Source: Ehrlichia chaffeensis str. Arkansas
GTDB taxonomy: Bacteria; Pseudomonadota; Alphaproteobacteria; Rickettsiales; Anaplasmataceae
DNA: 64,000 bases
Direction: 5' to 3'
NCBI RefSeq assembly: GCF_000013145.1
Contig: NC_007799.1
Span: forward strand, 1,054,001 to 1,118,000
Positions 21,174 through 30,235 of this stretch are shown here, piece after piece. The notes beneath the pieces are model-generated. The model saw only the letters and a list, made by a program, of their open reading frames with translations. It searched no databases and was not told the origin of the DNA. A program made the translations under genes and the position numbers. How positions within the stretch are numbered: position 1 is the stretch's first letter; each line of letters opens with the position of its first letter.

Positions 21174-21530
21174 TTATTTAGTACAATCTGCTCCACTAGT
21201 CATATTATTACTAACTCCATTAACAAACTTACTAACCAATTTACCTGCACCAAAAAATATTGCTGTGAATACAACTAACATCACTATTGCTGGCCATGGC
21301 AACCTTCCAAATATTGCCATAATACTTGAACCAAGGATTACCCCTGTCATGATTGGCAATCCTAACTTTTGCACAAACTTTATAACATTACATATAACTT
21401 TACTCACATCATCATCCTGACTAACCGTGCTAGTACTACTATTATTATTTGCTGCAGCACTAGAAAAGTTTAATGACATAACACCTATAAATCCCACAAT
21501 TACAAGAAATACAAAAACAGCCTTTAACAT
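21174..21530 (-). CDS. virB2: VirB2 pilin-like protein
   Basis: 118 residues with a signal peptide at 1-27 (ending SSAAA), a serine/threonine/asparagine-rich acidic linker (NNNSSTSTVSQDDDVSK), the conserved core VICNVIKFVQKLGLPIMTGV, and two hydrophobic segments, the second LPWPAIVMLVVFTAIFFGAG. The C-terminus NNMTSGADCTK is close to that of the frameshifted copy 17 bases downstream. Probably the first gene of a three-copy transcript (21530 down to 20410). Function as for the other copies: pilus subunit of type IV secretion. Confidence 0.93.
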   Translation of the reverse strand: MLKAVFVFLVIVGFIGVMSLNFSSAAANNNSSTSTVSQDDDVSKVICNVIKFVQKLGLPIMTGVILGSSIMAIFGRLPWPAIVMLVVFTAIFFGAGKLVSKFVNGVSNNMTSGADCTK

Positions 21531-22403
21531 ATAACTTATACCTTACATGAATTTTCGAAACACCTGAACAATTCTATATATGACATACCTTCAACTAGTA
21601 ATACATTACCAATCACACATGTTCAGTAAGCTAATAGCTTACCTCGCAAATATGTACTGTAATGCTACTCATACTAATTCACTGATCTTAGTAATGCCTA
21701 AGCCTAAATATTCTAACTACCAATATAAACATCAGTAACTTAAACACTAAAGCAATATACCATATATAATTAACCACTATTGATCACAGCCACAATTTAT
21801 GCTTCTCTCACAAACTCTATAGTAGTGCTATTAAATTGCATATTTGACATGCTTTCTTAATCTTATTGTTCCCAACAATAAATTAGACTACGCAATTTTC
21901 AATTCACGTTTGCAAAAATATCATGGGTAAAACGTTTATACTAATCATTATAAATGCAGTATATTTACTACAATTTTCCTGATATCTACTTTATAAACAT
22001 ATCCATTATACACTATTAATAACACACTCATAGTTTTTGAAACAAAAAGCGTTAAAAATCATAGTGATTATAAAAAGTTTTCTATCTAATTTTATACATC
22101 ATAACCCCATCAACAAATTCCCCTGCTATCAAAATAACAACAATGTTGATATACTAAGAATTTACACACTCTATCTCAACCTACTGTTGTATAAGTTAAC
22201 CTAAGTACAACACAAAATAATTAACATATTGTAAATTAATGATGCCTTTTTATATGTGAATGTAGTATAAGCATTTATTATAAATTGGATTAGTTGTCGT
22301 TGTAAAAAGCGATCTTACAAAATTAGAAAATAAAGTAATGTAAAATACGGAATCTAAAGTTAAGATTTGATATGCAATCTCATGACAGAATTATATAAAA
22401 ACT

Positions 22404-22564
22404 TTACAACAATTCATTGAATGCTGAGATCCTAATAGACATATTACATTGATAAAATACTGCATCTTCTTTTATTAAAAAACCAGCAATAAACCCAAGA
22501 CAAACTGTACTTTCACCACTATCGCTAAAATTTCCCCTACAATTGATCTTAAGTTGTATATTTA
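22404..22564 (-). pseudogene. Short remnant reading frame, protein-like
   Basis: Minus-strand open stretch of about 50 codons with no start codon. It contains INCRGNFSDSGESTVCLGFI followed by AGFLIKEDAVFYQCNM and a stop near 22404. The cysteine spacing and the CLGFIAGF string look like real protein, loosely similar to Rap1a/Tai-type small periplasmic proteins. A second, frameshifted version lies one unit (252 bp) upstream. Probably a decayed gene end; family assignment is a guess. Confidence 0.35.
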
Positions 22565-22935
22565 ATCAATACCCTAGAAATTGCTATAAATCTTTTAAAA
22601 TAGGGTACATACGTTTAATTAAAAAAAAAATGTTACTTTAGAATATATTAAATTTCTTCTACTGTATTAATCTAAAACTCATTTTGATAAATATGTGACA
22701 TTGACAAAATACTGCACCTTCTTTTATTAAAACCAGCAATAAATCTAAGACAAACTGTACTTTCACCACTATTGCTAAAATTTCCCCTACAACTGATCTT
22801 AGTTGTATATTTAACAATACCCTAGAAATTGCCATAAATCTTTTAAAATAGGGTACACACGTTTAATTTAAAAAAAATGTTACTTTAAGAATATATTAAA
22901 TTTATTGTATCATATTAATCTAAAATTCATATTCT
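22446..22935. repeat. Two-copy direct repeat, ~252 bp
   Basis: Copies at about 22446-22690 and 22698-22935, recognised by AAAATACTGCA(T/C)CTTCTTTTATT and CCCTAGAAATTGC in both at a 252-base offset. They differ by scattered substitutions and single-base indels. Confidence 0.9.
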
Positions 22936-23395
22936 CACAAATGTTACGTAGAACATGTAATACGTTATAACCGCTCAGACATTGCTTATATATATCTACG
23001 CCTTAACTATAACAGAATCTCTTAACTAAATGACACAAATCACCGCTTGAGAAAACAAGAAAATAATTACAAAGTATTACACAAACACAGTGACATTAAA
23101 ATTTATACATACAAAATAATCTATCCAGTCATTAGCTAGATAATCAAACTGACATGCATAACTATTAGTGCACAATAAACTGTATCACAAGATACAAAAC
23201 TAAAAGTCAGTTATAACTAAAGCAGCCACGTAAATATTAACATATCGACAACTTTTAGTATAACTGACTTGTTCAAATTTATTACATGTATTCATCTACT
23301 AACTTAATCTATAAAGAATTTTCAGAAATAAAGTTACTTTATATCAGAAACAACAGATACAATTAAACAAAAAAATACATCACATTATAAACCAA

Positions 23396-23767
23396 TTAAG
23401 GACCTTTTGATATTGAACTACAATCAAACTTATCAGCTGAAAGTTCTGTTATTCCACCAGCAAATTTAGATATCAGCTTACCTGCCCCAAAGAATATAGC
23501 TGTAAACACAACTAACATTACTATTGCTGGCCATGGTAGCCTACCAAATATTGCCATAACACTTGAACCAAGGATTACCCCTGTCATGATTGGCAACCCC
23601 AATTTTTGCACAAACACAACAACATTACATATCACCTTAGTAACTGTATCATCTCCTGCTTGACCACCAGTATTAGCATCACTTACATTTGGTGCTACAG
23701 AAAACATTAAGAGCAGCAAAAATAGAAGAGCTCTACCTATAAAATACTTACTTATATTATACACCAT
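23396..23767 (-). CDS. virB2: VirB2 pilin-like protein
   Basis: 123 residues. Signal peptide at residues 1-32 (ending SDA), a glycine/glutamine linker, then the conserved VICNVVVFVQKLGLPIMTGV core and the two hydrophobic segments ending in AIFFGAGKLISKF. This is the most diverged of the four copies in its N- and C-terminal parts, and it lies 1.9 kb from the others, so it is probably transcribed separately. It supplies a pilin variant for the type IV secretion pilus. Confidence 0.92.
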   Translation of the reverse strand: MVYNISKYFIGRALLFLLLLMFSVAPNVSDANTGGQAGDDTVTKVICNVVVFVQKLGLPIMTGVILGSSVMAIFGRLPWPAIVMLVVFTAIFFGAGKLISKFAGGITELSADKFDCSSISKGP

Positions 23768-24352
23768 TATTAATCCCTCACAAATTTATGAACAACAATA
23801 TCAACAAAACACTCTATAATGTTTATTAAATAAATAAAAGACTTTTCCTAAAAATTAGTTTATATAACAATCCATTGTCTGTTTTTTCATAAAAAATAAA
23901 AACATAACTAGGATATATACTGATACAACACTTACACATAAAAACTGCTGCTAACCTAACTTCACTAAAAAATCTTATCATTGAAAATGTCATGCAACAC
24001 TTTTTCACTTCCCTATACATTTAAATATTTAAAAAGTCAATTATTATTAATAGTTTAGAGAATCAGACTCTTTTACTAACATTTATACGAATAAAAATTA
24101 ATATATTTTAATTTTATTAAGTATATTTCTAGCATTTTAGTTAATACTATCTTTATAAAAAATATTAATACAAACAATTATTATCCAAGTATACCAATTA
24201 TCAGTAAACAGTGTATCAGCTCACAATAAATACTATATTAAAAATACTTAATTAAAAGATATAAGATATTAATATAAATAAAAAATTTATTTAAAGAATA
24301 TCAAATTATTAATATCAACTTCCTAATATGTTAATCACTAAAAAAATAAACT

Positions 24353-24402
24353 TTGACATACATGAGTATTTTCAATAGATTTTTAAGATATTGATGTATA
24401 AT
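24353..24402 (+). promoter_or_regulatory. Candidate promoter region of the hflK operon
   Basis: TTGACA at 24353-24358 is followed 17 bases later by TAGATT (24376-24381). A perfect TATAAT lies at 24397-24402 without a good -35 at normal spacing. Either could start the transcript for hflK and the genes after it. Judged by eye only. Confidence 0.4.
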
Positions 24403-24410
24403 GAGGGTTT

Positions 24411-24426
24411 TCTTGATTTTTCAAGA
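24411..24426 (+). promoter_or_regulatory. Perfect inverted repeat below the hflK promoter
   Basis: TCTTGA-TTTT-TCAAGA, a 6-base perfect palindrome with a 4-base loop, starts nine bases after the TATAAT box. It could be an operator half-site pair or a small 5' leader hairpin. Confidence 0.35.
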
Positions 24427-24543
24427 GCTTAATATTGTGGTTTTGGTATTTTAATGTTAACAACAGTTATGTTTTGTTATATATTAGATACGGTACAGTG
24501 CTGAAAATGAGTAATGCATTTAGTTAAATAGGTGGAATAGCTT

Positions 24544-25617
24544 ATGTTTGATGATTATGATCCTTGGAATAGTAATAACAAAGAAGACCACAAATCTAAA
24601 GGATATAAAAATTCCAATGATATTAATAAAGTTATTCACTATTTCAACAATACATTTGGTTCATTTTTAAAAAACAAGAAAGGCATTCGACCTAATAATC
24701 ATGGAAAAACACAATTTATTATCGCATTTTTAGTCATGATGCTTCTATACATGGGGTCTGGGTTTTACATAGTCGAACCTGAAGAAGAAGCTGTACAACT
24801 ACTATTTGGTAAATATCATGACACTGTAGGTCCCGGGTTGCGTTATTATCTCCCATCCCCTATTGGACAGGTAATTAAGTTAAAAGTTAAAACAGTTAAC
24901 AGGGAAGAAATAGGTTCTAGGTTTTATTCAGATAGCACTTCAGGCCATGGCGAAGGTGTTATGTTAACTGGAGATGAAAACATCGTTAACATAAACTTTG
25001 ATGTTCATTGGCGCATCAACAATGCATACAACTACTTGTTTAAAGTCAGAGATAACCAAGTAGGAGATACAGTAAAAAATGCAGCTGAAAGTGCAATGCG
25101 TGAAGTTATTGGAAAAAGCTCTATATCTTTTGCAATTGAGGGGAAAGGAAGAGCCATAATATCACAAGAAACTAAGACATTACTACAGCATATTCTAGAT
25201 CAATATAATATGGGAGTTGAAATTTTATCAATTCAGCTAAAAAAAGTTGATCCTCCAGAAAAAGTGATCAATTCTTTTAGAGATGTACAGAGTGCAAGAG
25301 CTGATAAAGAAAAGTTGATTAACGAGGCATATGCATACCGTAATCAAGTACTGCCAAAAGCTAAAGGTGAGGCTATAAAAATTAAACTAGATGCAGAAGC
25401 ATACGAAAGTGAAGTAGTTAACGCAGCTGAAGGTAATACAAAAAGGTTCATTGCTCTCTATAAAGAATACGTATATCAACCTGATGCAATGAGAAATCGT
25501 TTATATTTAGAAACAATGGAAGAAATATTAAATAAAAATGATAAGGTAGTTGTCAGCGATGATCTGAAAGGTATGCTTTCTTACTTCCCGTTAGCAGATC
25601 CTAGAAATAGTAGGTAA
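24544..25617 (+). CDS. hflK: HflK, subunit of the FtsH-modulating HflKC complex
   Basis: 357 residues. HflK and HflC form an SPFH (stomatin/prohibitin/flotillin-like) cage around the membrane protease FtsH and modulate its access to substrates. Seen here: a polar N-terminus, one transmembrane helix at about 57-76 (FIIAFLVMMLLYMGSGFYIV), the EPEEEAVQLLFGKYHDTVGPG start of the SPFH domain, and a charged coiled-coil region toward the end (AEAYESEVVNAAEGNTKRF). The start at 24544 has AGGTGG upstream. hflC follows after four bases, so the two are co-transcribed, as is usual. Confidence 0.96.
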   Translation: MFDDYDPWNSNNKEDHKSKGYKNSNDINKVIHYFNNTFGSFLKNKKGIRPNNHGKTQFIIAFLVMMLLYMGSGFYIVEPEEEAVQLLFGKYHDTVGPGLRYYLPSPIGQVIKLKVKTVNREEIGSRFYSDSTSGHGEGVMLTGDENIVNINFDVHWRINNAYNYLFKVRDNQVGDTVKNAAESAMREVIGKSSISFAIEGKGRAIISQETKTLLQHILDQYNMGVEILSIQLKKVDPPEKVINSFRDVQSARADKEKLINEAYAYRNQVLPKAKGEAIKIKLDAEAYESEVVNAAEGNTKRFIALYKEYVYQPDAMRNRLYLETMEEILNKNDKVVVSDDLKGMLSYFPLADPRNSR

Positions 25618-25621
25618 GTTT

Positions 25622-26491
25622 ATGAGTAAATCATTTAAGTTCATATTAGGGTTTTTAACTATCGCAACAGTTATCGTATCATTAAACTCCATGTTTATTG
25701 TCGATGAAGCACATCAATCAATAGTCCTACAATTTGGACGCGTAGTAAAACAGATACACAATAGCGGATTATATTTTAAAGTACCTTTTATACAGAAGGT
25801 TGTGTATGTTGACAAAAGAATTATCGATATTAGTTCTGACTCAAGAGAAGTTATCGCTGCTGATCAAAAGAGATTTATCGTTGATTCTTATGCAAAATAC
25901 AAGATTGTAGATGCCGTCAAATTTTATCAAACAGTCAGAAATGAAACAGGATTAAAGAATAGATTAAGTTCTATCATCGAATCAAACATCCGTGAAAAAA
26001 TAGGAAATGTATCACTTATTAATTTTCTAAATGAAGCAAGATCAGAAGTTATGTCAGTGATACAAGAAGGCGTTAGCAAAGAGTCCCAAAAATTTGGCAT
26101 AGAAATGATAGACGTCAGAATTAAGCGTGCAGATCTACCAGAAGAAAATAGCATAGCTATATTTAGACGTATGCAAACAGATAGAGAAAAAGAAGCAAAA
26201 GAAATCAGAGCAGAAGGAGAAGCAGCGTCACAGCGCATTAAAGCTGATGCAGACCTTCAAACTCGTATTATCATCGCAAATGCGATCAAAGAAGCACAAA
26301 TCATTCGAGGGAATGGAGATGCTAAAGCTTCAAAAATTTACAATGAAGCTTTAAAATCTGATCCAAATTTCTTTAGTTTTTATAGAACAATGCAAGCATA
26401 TAAGCATGCTTTCAATGGGAAAAATACAAGAATTATCTTATCACCTAATAATGATTTTATTAATTTGTTTAATAAAGAAAGAGGTAAATAA
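25622..26491 (+). CDS. hflC: HflC, subunit of the FtsH-modulating HflKC complex
   Basis: 289 residues, partner of HflK. An N-terminal membrane anchor (residues 5-24) precedes VDEAHQSIVLQFGRVVKQI, the SPFH domain opening. The motifs GIEMIDVRIKRADLPEENS and IFRRMQTDREKEAKEIRAEG are classical HflC signatures, followed by a coiled-coil stretch rich in Ala, Glu and Lys. Length is typical. It lies between hflK and the DegQ-like protease gene with gaps of four and three bases, so the three genes form one membrane and periplasmic protein quality-control operon. Confidence 0.96.
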   Translation: MSKSFKFILGFLTIATVIVSLNSMFIVDEAHQSIVLQFGRVVKQIHNSGLYFKVPFIQKVVYVDKRIIDISSDSREVIAADQKRFIVDSYAKYKIVDAVKFYQTVRNETGLKNRLSSIIESNIREKIGNVSLINFLNEARSEVMSVIQEGVSKESQKFGIEMIDVRIKRADLPEENSIAIFRRMQTDREKEAKEIRAEGEAASQRIKADADLQTRIIIANAIKEAQIIRGNGDAKASKIYNEALKSDPNFFSFYRTMQAYKHAFNGKNTRIILSPNNDFINLFNKERGK

Positions 26492-26494
26492 TTA

Positions 26495-27910
26495 ATGAAA
26501 AGATTTCTATTACTAATATTAGTACTAATATTGGCAAATGTTCCTATAGGTAGTTTTGCTGATCAGAAAGCAGAACAATATGATCCAAGGTCAGGCTTTT
26601 CTAAATTAATCAAAGAATCTACACCAGCAGTAGTTAATATCAGTATAGTACATGATTTAATACAGGAACAATTTCCTTTAATAACTCTCGAAGAACTTTT
26701 AAGGAATATATTAGAAGGCAAGCCAGTAAAAAAAGACATACCACAAGAAGTATTAAGCGCAGGGTCGGGATTTGTTGTAGATGAATCAGGTATTATCGTC
26801 ACCAACTATCATGTTGTACACAATGCAAAAGAAGTTTATGTCACATTTAGTGACAACAAGTCAATTCCTGCTAAGATTTTAGGAGTTGACCCACAAACAG
26901 ACCTAGCAGTGTTAAAAGTTGAAGTTAATGAAAAACTTCCTTATCTAGAATTTGGAGATTCTGACAAGACTATGGTTGGAGACTGGGTAGTTGCCATAGG
27001 TAACCCATTTGGTCTTGGTGGTTCTGCAAGTATTGGTATTATATCTGCACGCGCAAGAGATCTTAACATTGGCACAGCAACAGAATTTTTACAAACTGAT
27101 GCTGCAATTAATAAGGGTAACTCTGGTGGTCCTCTATTTAATATAGATGGTAAAGTAATTGGTATTAACACAGCAATATTATCTACACAAAAAGGTGGTG
27201 GTAACATAGGAGTTGGATTTGCTATCCCATCAAATAATGCTGTTTCTATAATAAAAGTTTTATCCCAAGGGAAAAAAGTAGAACATGGTTGGCTCGGTGT
27301 AGTGATGCAACCGATAACTGAAGAACTAGTAGAACCATTACAACTAAAAGAAGTGGGTGGAGCTTTAATTACTAATGTAGTCAAAGGTAGTCCAGCAAGT
27401 AAAGCAAACTTGCTTCCAGGGGATATTATACTTGAGTTTAATGGTACTAAGATTAATTCAATATCACAACTACATCAATTAGTACTAAGATCAGAAGCAG
27501 ACAATGAAGTAAAATTACTTGTGTCACGTAATGGTAGTATTATAAGTATACTAGTCAAAATAGGGAAATTTGAGAATCCTGATATTTCAGAAAACGGAAT
27601 GCCTAAGGATGCTATCCAATCCCCGGAGTTAGGGTTAACAGTAGGTAGTGTACAACGCAATAACATATATAATAATATTGAGGAAGAAGAAGCAAAAGGA
27701 GTGGTGATATTAGATATAGATAGTACAAGTAATGCTTCAACCAGAAATATAAGAAAAGGCGATATAATATTACAAATCAATCAATCACCAGTAAATAATC
27801 TCGAAGATTTTAAAAATGTTATGAAAAAAGTACGTAAAAATAAATCTGTAGCATTGTTAATCAGTAGGGATAATATATCAGCTTTTGTGACTGTCAAGCT
27901 GAAGCAGTAG
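26495..27910 (+). CDS. degQ: DegQ/HtrA-type periplasmic serine protease
   Basis: 471 residues. Signal peptide at 1-22 (ending SFA), trypsin-like protease domain and two PDZ domains. The catalytic triad is intact: His in TNYHVVHNAKEV, Asp in DPQTDLAVLKV, Ser in NKGNSGGPLFN. The first PDZ domain begins near EHGWLGVVMQP and the second near PELGLTVGSV, ending in an LKQ tail. Do/DegQ family proteases degrade or chaperone misfolded envelope proteins as oligomeric cages. In Ehrlichia and Anaplasma, HtrA homologues are also known as exposed antigens. Gaps of three bases to hflC and one base to lolA place it inside the operon. Confidence 0.95.
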   Translation: MKRFLLLILVLILANVPIGSFADQKAEQYDPRSGFSKLIKESTPAVVNISIVHDLIQEQFPLITLEELLRNILEGKPVKKDIPQEVLSAGSGFVVDESGIIVTNYHVVHNAKEVYVTFSDNKSIPAKILGVDPQTDLAVLKVEVNEKLPYLEFGDSDKTMVGDWVVAIGNPFGLGGSASIGIISARARDLNIGTATEFLQTDAAINKGNSGGPLFNIDGKVIGINTAILSTQKGGGNIGVGFAIPSNNAVSIIKVLSQGKKVEHGWLGVVMQPITEELVEPLQLKEVGGALITNVVKGSPASKANLLPGDIILEFNGTKINSISQLHQLVLRSEADNEVKLLVSRNGSIISILVKIGKFENPDISENGMPKDAIQSPELGLTVGSVQRNNIYNNIEEEEAKGVVILDIDSTSNASTRNIRKGDIILQINQSPVNNLEDFKNVMKKVRKNKSVALLISRDNISAFVTVKLKQ

Positions 27911-27911
27911 G

Positions 27912-28493
27912 ATGAAAACTAAAATAGCATATATATATTTTTTTATAGTGTATTTTGTCAGTATACATGCGTATTCAACTGAAACAATAAAAGAAGAATT
28001 ACTATCTTATTTTAGTGCTATACATTCTTTTAAAGCAGAGTTTGTTCAAACAAGCTCTGCTAATAACGATATTCAGCATGGAATGGTATTTATGAAAAAA
28101 CCTGGATTATTAAAATGGGATTATTATCCACCTACTCCAGCTTCCATTATAATGCACGGTAGAACCATTTCTTACTATGATAAGGAACTAGAAGAATACT
28201 CTTATTCAATTATTAATAATCCTATTATTAATTTATTAAGTTCTGATATTAAAGATATAAAAGATATAATCTTTCTAAATACCAGTACAACCGACAGTAA
28301 AAAAGTGATTACTATACAAGATCAAAAAACAGCACTACTAGCAGATATAATTTTCAATACAAATCCTATAACAATTGTTGGATTAAATATAGCAAGTCCA
28401 GATTCTATAACTTATATTAAGTTTTACAACATTCAAAATAATATTACTATAAAGGATACAGAATTTAAACATAGTACATCTTACTACAATTAA
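27912..28493 (+). CDS. lolA: LolA-like outer-membrane lipoprotein carrier
   Basis: 193 residues with a signal peptide (residues 1-20, ending HAYS). LolA carries lipoproteins across the periplasm from LolCDE to the outer membrane. The family motif is clear: an N-terminal helix ELLSYFSAIHSFKAEFVQTS, then HGMVFMKKPGLLKWDYYPPT, ISYYDKELEEYSY and the repeated beta strands of the hydrophobic-cavity fold. It starts one base after the protease stop, so translation is probably coupled. The sequence is divergent but the length is normal. Confidence 0.88.
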   Translation: MKTKIAYIYFFIVYFVSIHAYSTETIKEELLSYFSAIHSFKAEFVQTSSANNDIQHGMVFMKKPGLLKWDYYPPTPASIIMHGRTISYYDKELEEYSYSIINNPIINLLSSDIKDIKDIIFLNTSTTDSKKVITIQDQKTALLADIIFNTNPITIVGLNIASPDSITYIKFYNIQNNITIKDTEFKHSTSYYN

Positions 28494-28502
28494 AATAAAA
28501 TC

Positions 28503-29183
28503 ATGATAGAAAGTATATCAAAAATCATAAAATATAACTTTAAAAATCCCCAATTATTAAATGAGGCATTGACACATCCTAGTCTAGTATCAAAAGATAC
28601 CTTAAAATTTAACTATGAAAGACTAGAATTCCTAGGGGATGCAGTATTAAACATAGTAATATCCGAAATGCTATTCAATATTTTCCCTAAAGATACAGAA
28701 GGTAACCTCGCTAAAAAGAAGACAGCATTAGTTTGTGGCAATAAGTTAGTAGAAGTTGCACAGTCTATAAATCTCGGACAATTTATCATGATGTCAGATG
28801 GTGAAAGAGCGTGTGGTGGTATAAATAATTTCCGTAATTTAGAAAATGCATTAGAAGCTTTAATAGGTGCAATATACCTTGACGGAGGATTTACAGCAGC
28901 ACAAGACTTTATATACTTATTTTGGGAACATTCTGCAACACATATGAATGTCCCTCCACAAGATGCAAAAACTATACTGCAAGAATTGGTACAAGGAAAA
29001 AGGTTACCAGCTCCTGCATATCACACCATAGATAAATCTGGACCAGATCACAACCCTACATTTACAGTAGAAGTAAGAATTCCATCATATCAAGCAATAC
29101 AAGCAACTGGTCATAATAAAAAACTCGCTGAACAAAAAGCAGCAAGTTTAATGTTAAATCAAATTCATAACAAAACAAAATGA
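28503..29183 (+). CDS. rnc: Ribonuclease III
   Basis: 226 residues. It cleaves double-stranded RNA in rRNA processing and mRNA turnover. The catalytic signature YERLEFLGDAVLNIVISEML (about 36-57) carries the acidic metal ligands, and a second acidic site sits in NALEALIGAIYLDGG. A C-terminal dsRNA-binding domain follows, with the typical DHNPTFTVEVRI and KKLAEQKAASLML motifs. Length is standard. It overlaps the next gene (cox11) by four bases (ATGA). Confidence 0.97.
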   Translation: MIESISKIIKYNFKNPQLLNEALTHPSLVSKDTLKFNYERLEFLGDAVLNIVISEMLFNIFPKDTEGNLAKKKTALVCGNKLVEVAQSINLGQFIMMSDGERACGGINNFRNLENALEALIGAIYLDGGFTAAQDFIYLFWEHSATHMNVPPQDAKTILQELVQGKRLPAPAYHTIDKSGPDHNPTFTVEVRIPSYQAIQATGHNKKLAEQKAASLMLNQIHNKTK

Positions 29184-29707
29184 CACCAAGAATAAAAAAT
29201 ACTATTTACATATTAATAACAATAATATTATCCATGGTATGTTTAGTATATGCTTCTGTACCATTATATAGCATATTTTGTAAAGTTACAGGTTACGGAG
29301 GAACAGTTAGAAAAAGTAATATTTTATCAAGTTCCAAAACAGGAAATACTACTATTAAAGTTAGATTCAATGCAGATATTAATAAACAATTGCCATGGAA
29401 ATTTTATCCAGAATTACCATATGTATTTGTAAAACCAGGCGAACAAAAGTTAATTTTTTACCGAGCAGAAAATTTATCTGATAAAGACATTTCAGGAATG
29501 GCTGTATATAATGTTACTCCTCATAAAGCAGGAAAATATTTTAACAAAGTTGCATGTTTTTGCTTTAGCAAACAAACCCTATTTCCTTATCAAAAAACTG
29601 TTATGCCTGTGTCATTTTTTATAGACCCTGCAATAGAAACCGATCCTGAAACTGCTGATGTGAAATTAATAACTCTTTCATACGTATTTTTCAAATACAA
29701 AGAATAA
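29180..29707 (+). CDS. ctaG: Cytochrome c oxidase assembly protein Cox11/CtaG
   Basis: 175 residues. Cox11 delivers copper to the CuB centre of aa3-type cytochrome oxidase. It has one N-terminal transmembrane anchor (residues 8-28, leading into YASVPLYSIFCKVTGYGG) and a periplasmic immunoglobulin-like domain. The copper-binding CFCF motif is intact in NKVACFCFSKQTLFPYQ, and the cysteine in YSIFCKVTG is also conserved. Its start overlaps the rnc stop by four bases. SURF1, another oxidase assembly factor, is encoded at 54.8-55.4 kb. Confidence 0.96.
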   Translation: MTPRIKNTIYILITIILSMVCLVYASVPLYSIFCKVTGYGGTVRKSNILSSSKTGNTTIKVRFNADINKQLPWKFYPELPYVFVKPGEQKLIFYRAENLSDKDISGMAVYNVTPHKAGKYFNKVACFCFSKQTLFPYQKTVMPVSFFIDPAIETDPETADVKLITLSYVFFKYKE

Positions 29708-30235
29708 ATCCCTATACCCATATGTAATAAACTTCTGGTTGCCTGTATAAATATGTAGATAATAGGCCTTTATCATCAAATCTAACCACTATCAAATGAC
29801 ACAAACTTTACCTATAACTACCTTTGTGATTTATAGTAACAAGATAACACGTTCTTCAGCTACTAACTCTTCCTCACATCTAATGAATCTAATATCATTA
29901 AAAATTAATAATATACATCTCAACTTAAGTAATACACACTACTACAAATCAATCTATTATAATTCTAAATAAAATATTAACTCGCTATAAATTCTTTTTA
30001 CAATAAAAAATGTATCAAATTAAAGCTGACAAGTCTTTAGTTATAAATAATTTTACATGATCACTTATTATAAAGCATAACTAAAATTAATGATAATTAA
30101 CAACATCATTATCATTACTCTAAATTTATAAGCATAATTAATGATTTGATAATAAAAAGACAATAACCTTAATTCATTTGATATTCTCAAATTATACATA
30201 TAAACTATCAATCAAATAATCGTAAGGTTACAGTA
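29708..30235. other. Spacer upstream of the M16 peptidase pair
   Basis: About 530 bases of AT-rich DNA with no gene, repeat or RNA structure that I can support. The promoter for the two peptidase genes should lie at its right end. Confidence 0.4.

Larger units (their letters stand above)
21531..23395. other. Long spacer inside the virB2 cluster
   Basis: About 1.9 kb of AT-rich DNA separating the most upstream virB2 copy from the other three. No full-length gene is visible. The only structure seen is a two-copy 252-bp duplication (22446-22935) that holds short remnants of a reading frame. The rest looks like decayed sequence. Confidence 0.5.
23768..24543. other. Divergent spacer virB2 / hflK
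   Basis: About 780 bases between divergently transcribed genes. The left half holds a 64-codon minus-strand open frame that I do not believe. The right end carries the hflK promoter candidates and an inverted repeat, listed separately. Confidence 0.5.

Noticed and set aside
23826-24020. 64-codon minus-strand frame
   Set aside because: No start context, no recognisable motif and lies in an AT-rich divergent spacer; treated as chance.
26941-27384. 147-codon minus-strand frame inside the DegQ-like gene
   Set aside because: Shadow of the protease gene in an opposite frame; the protease has all catalytic motifs.
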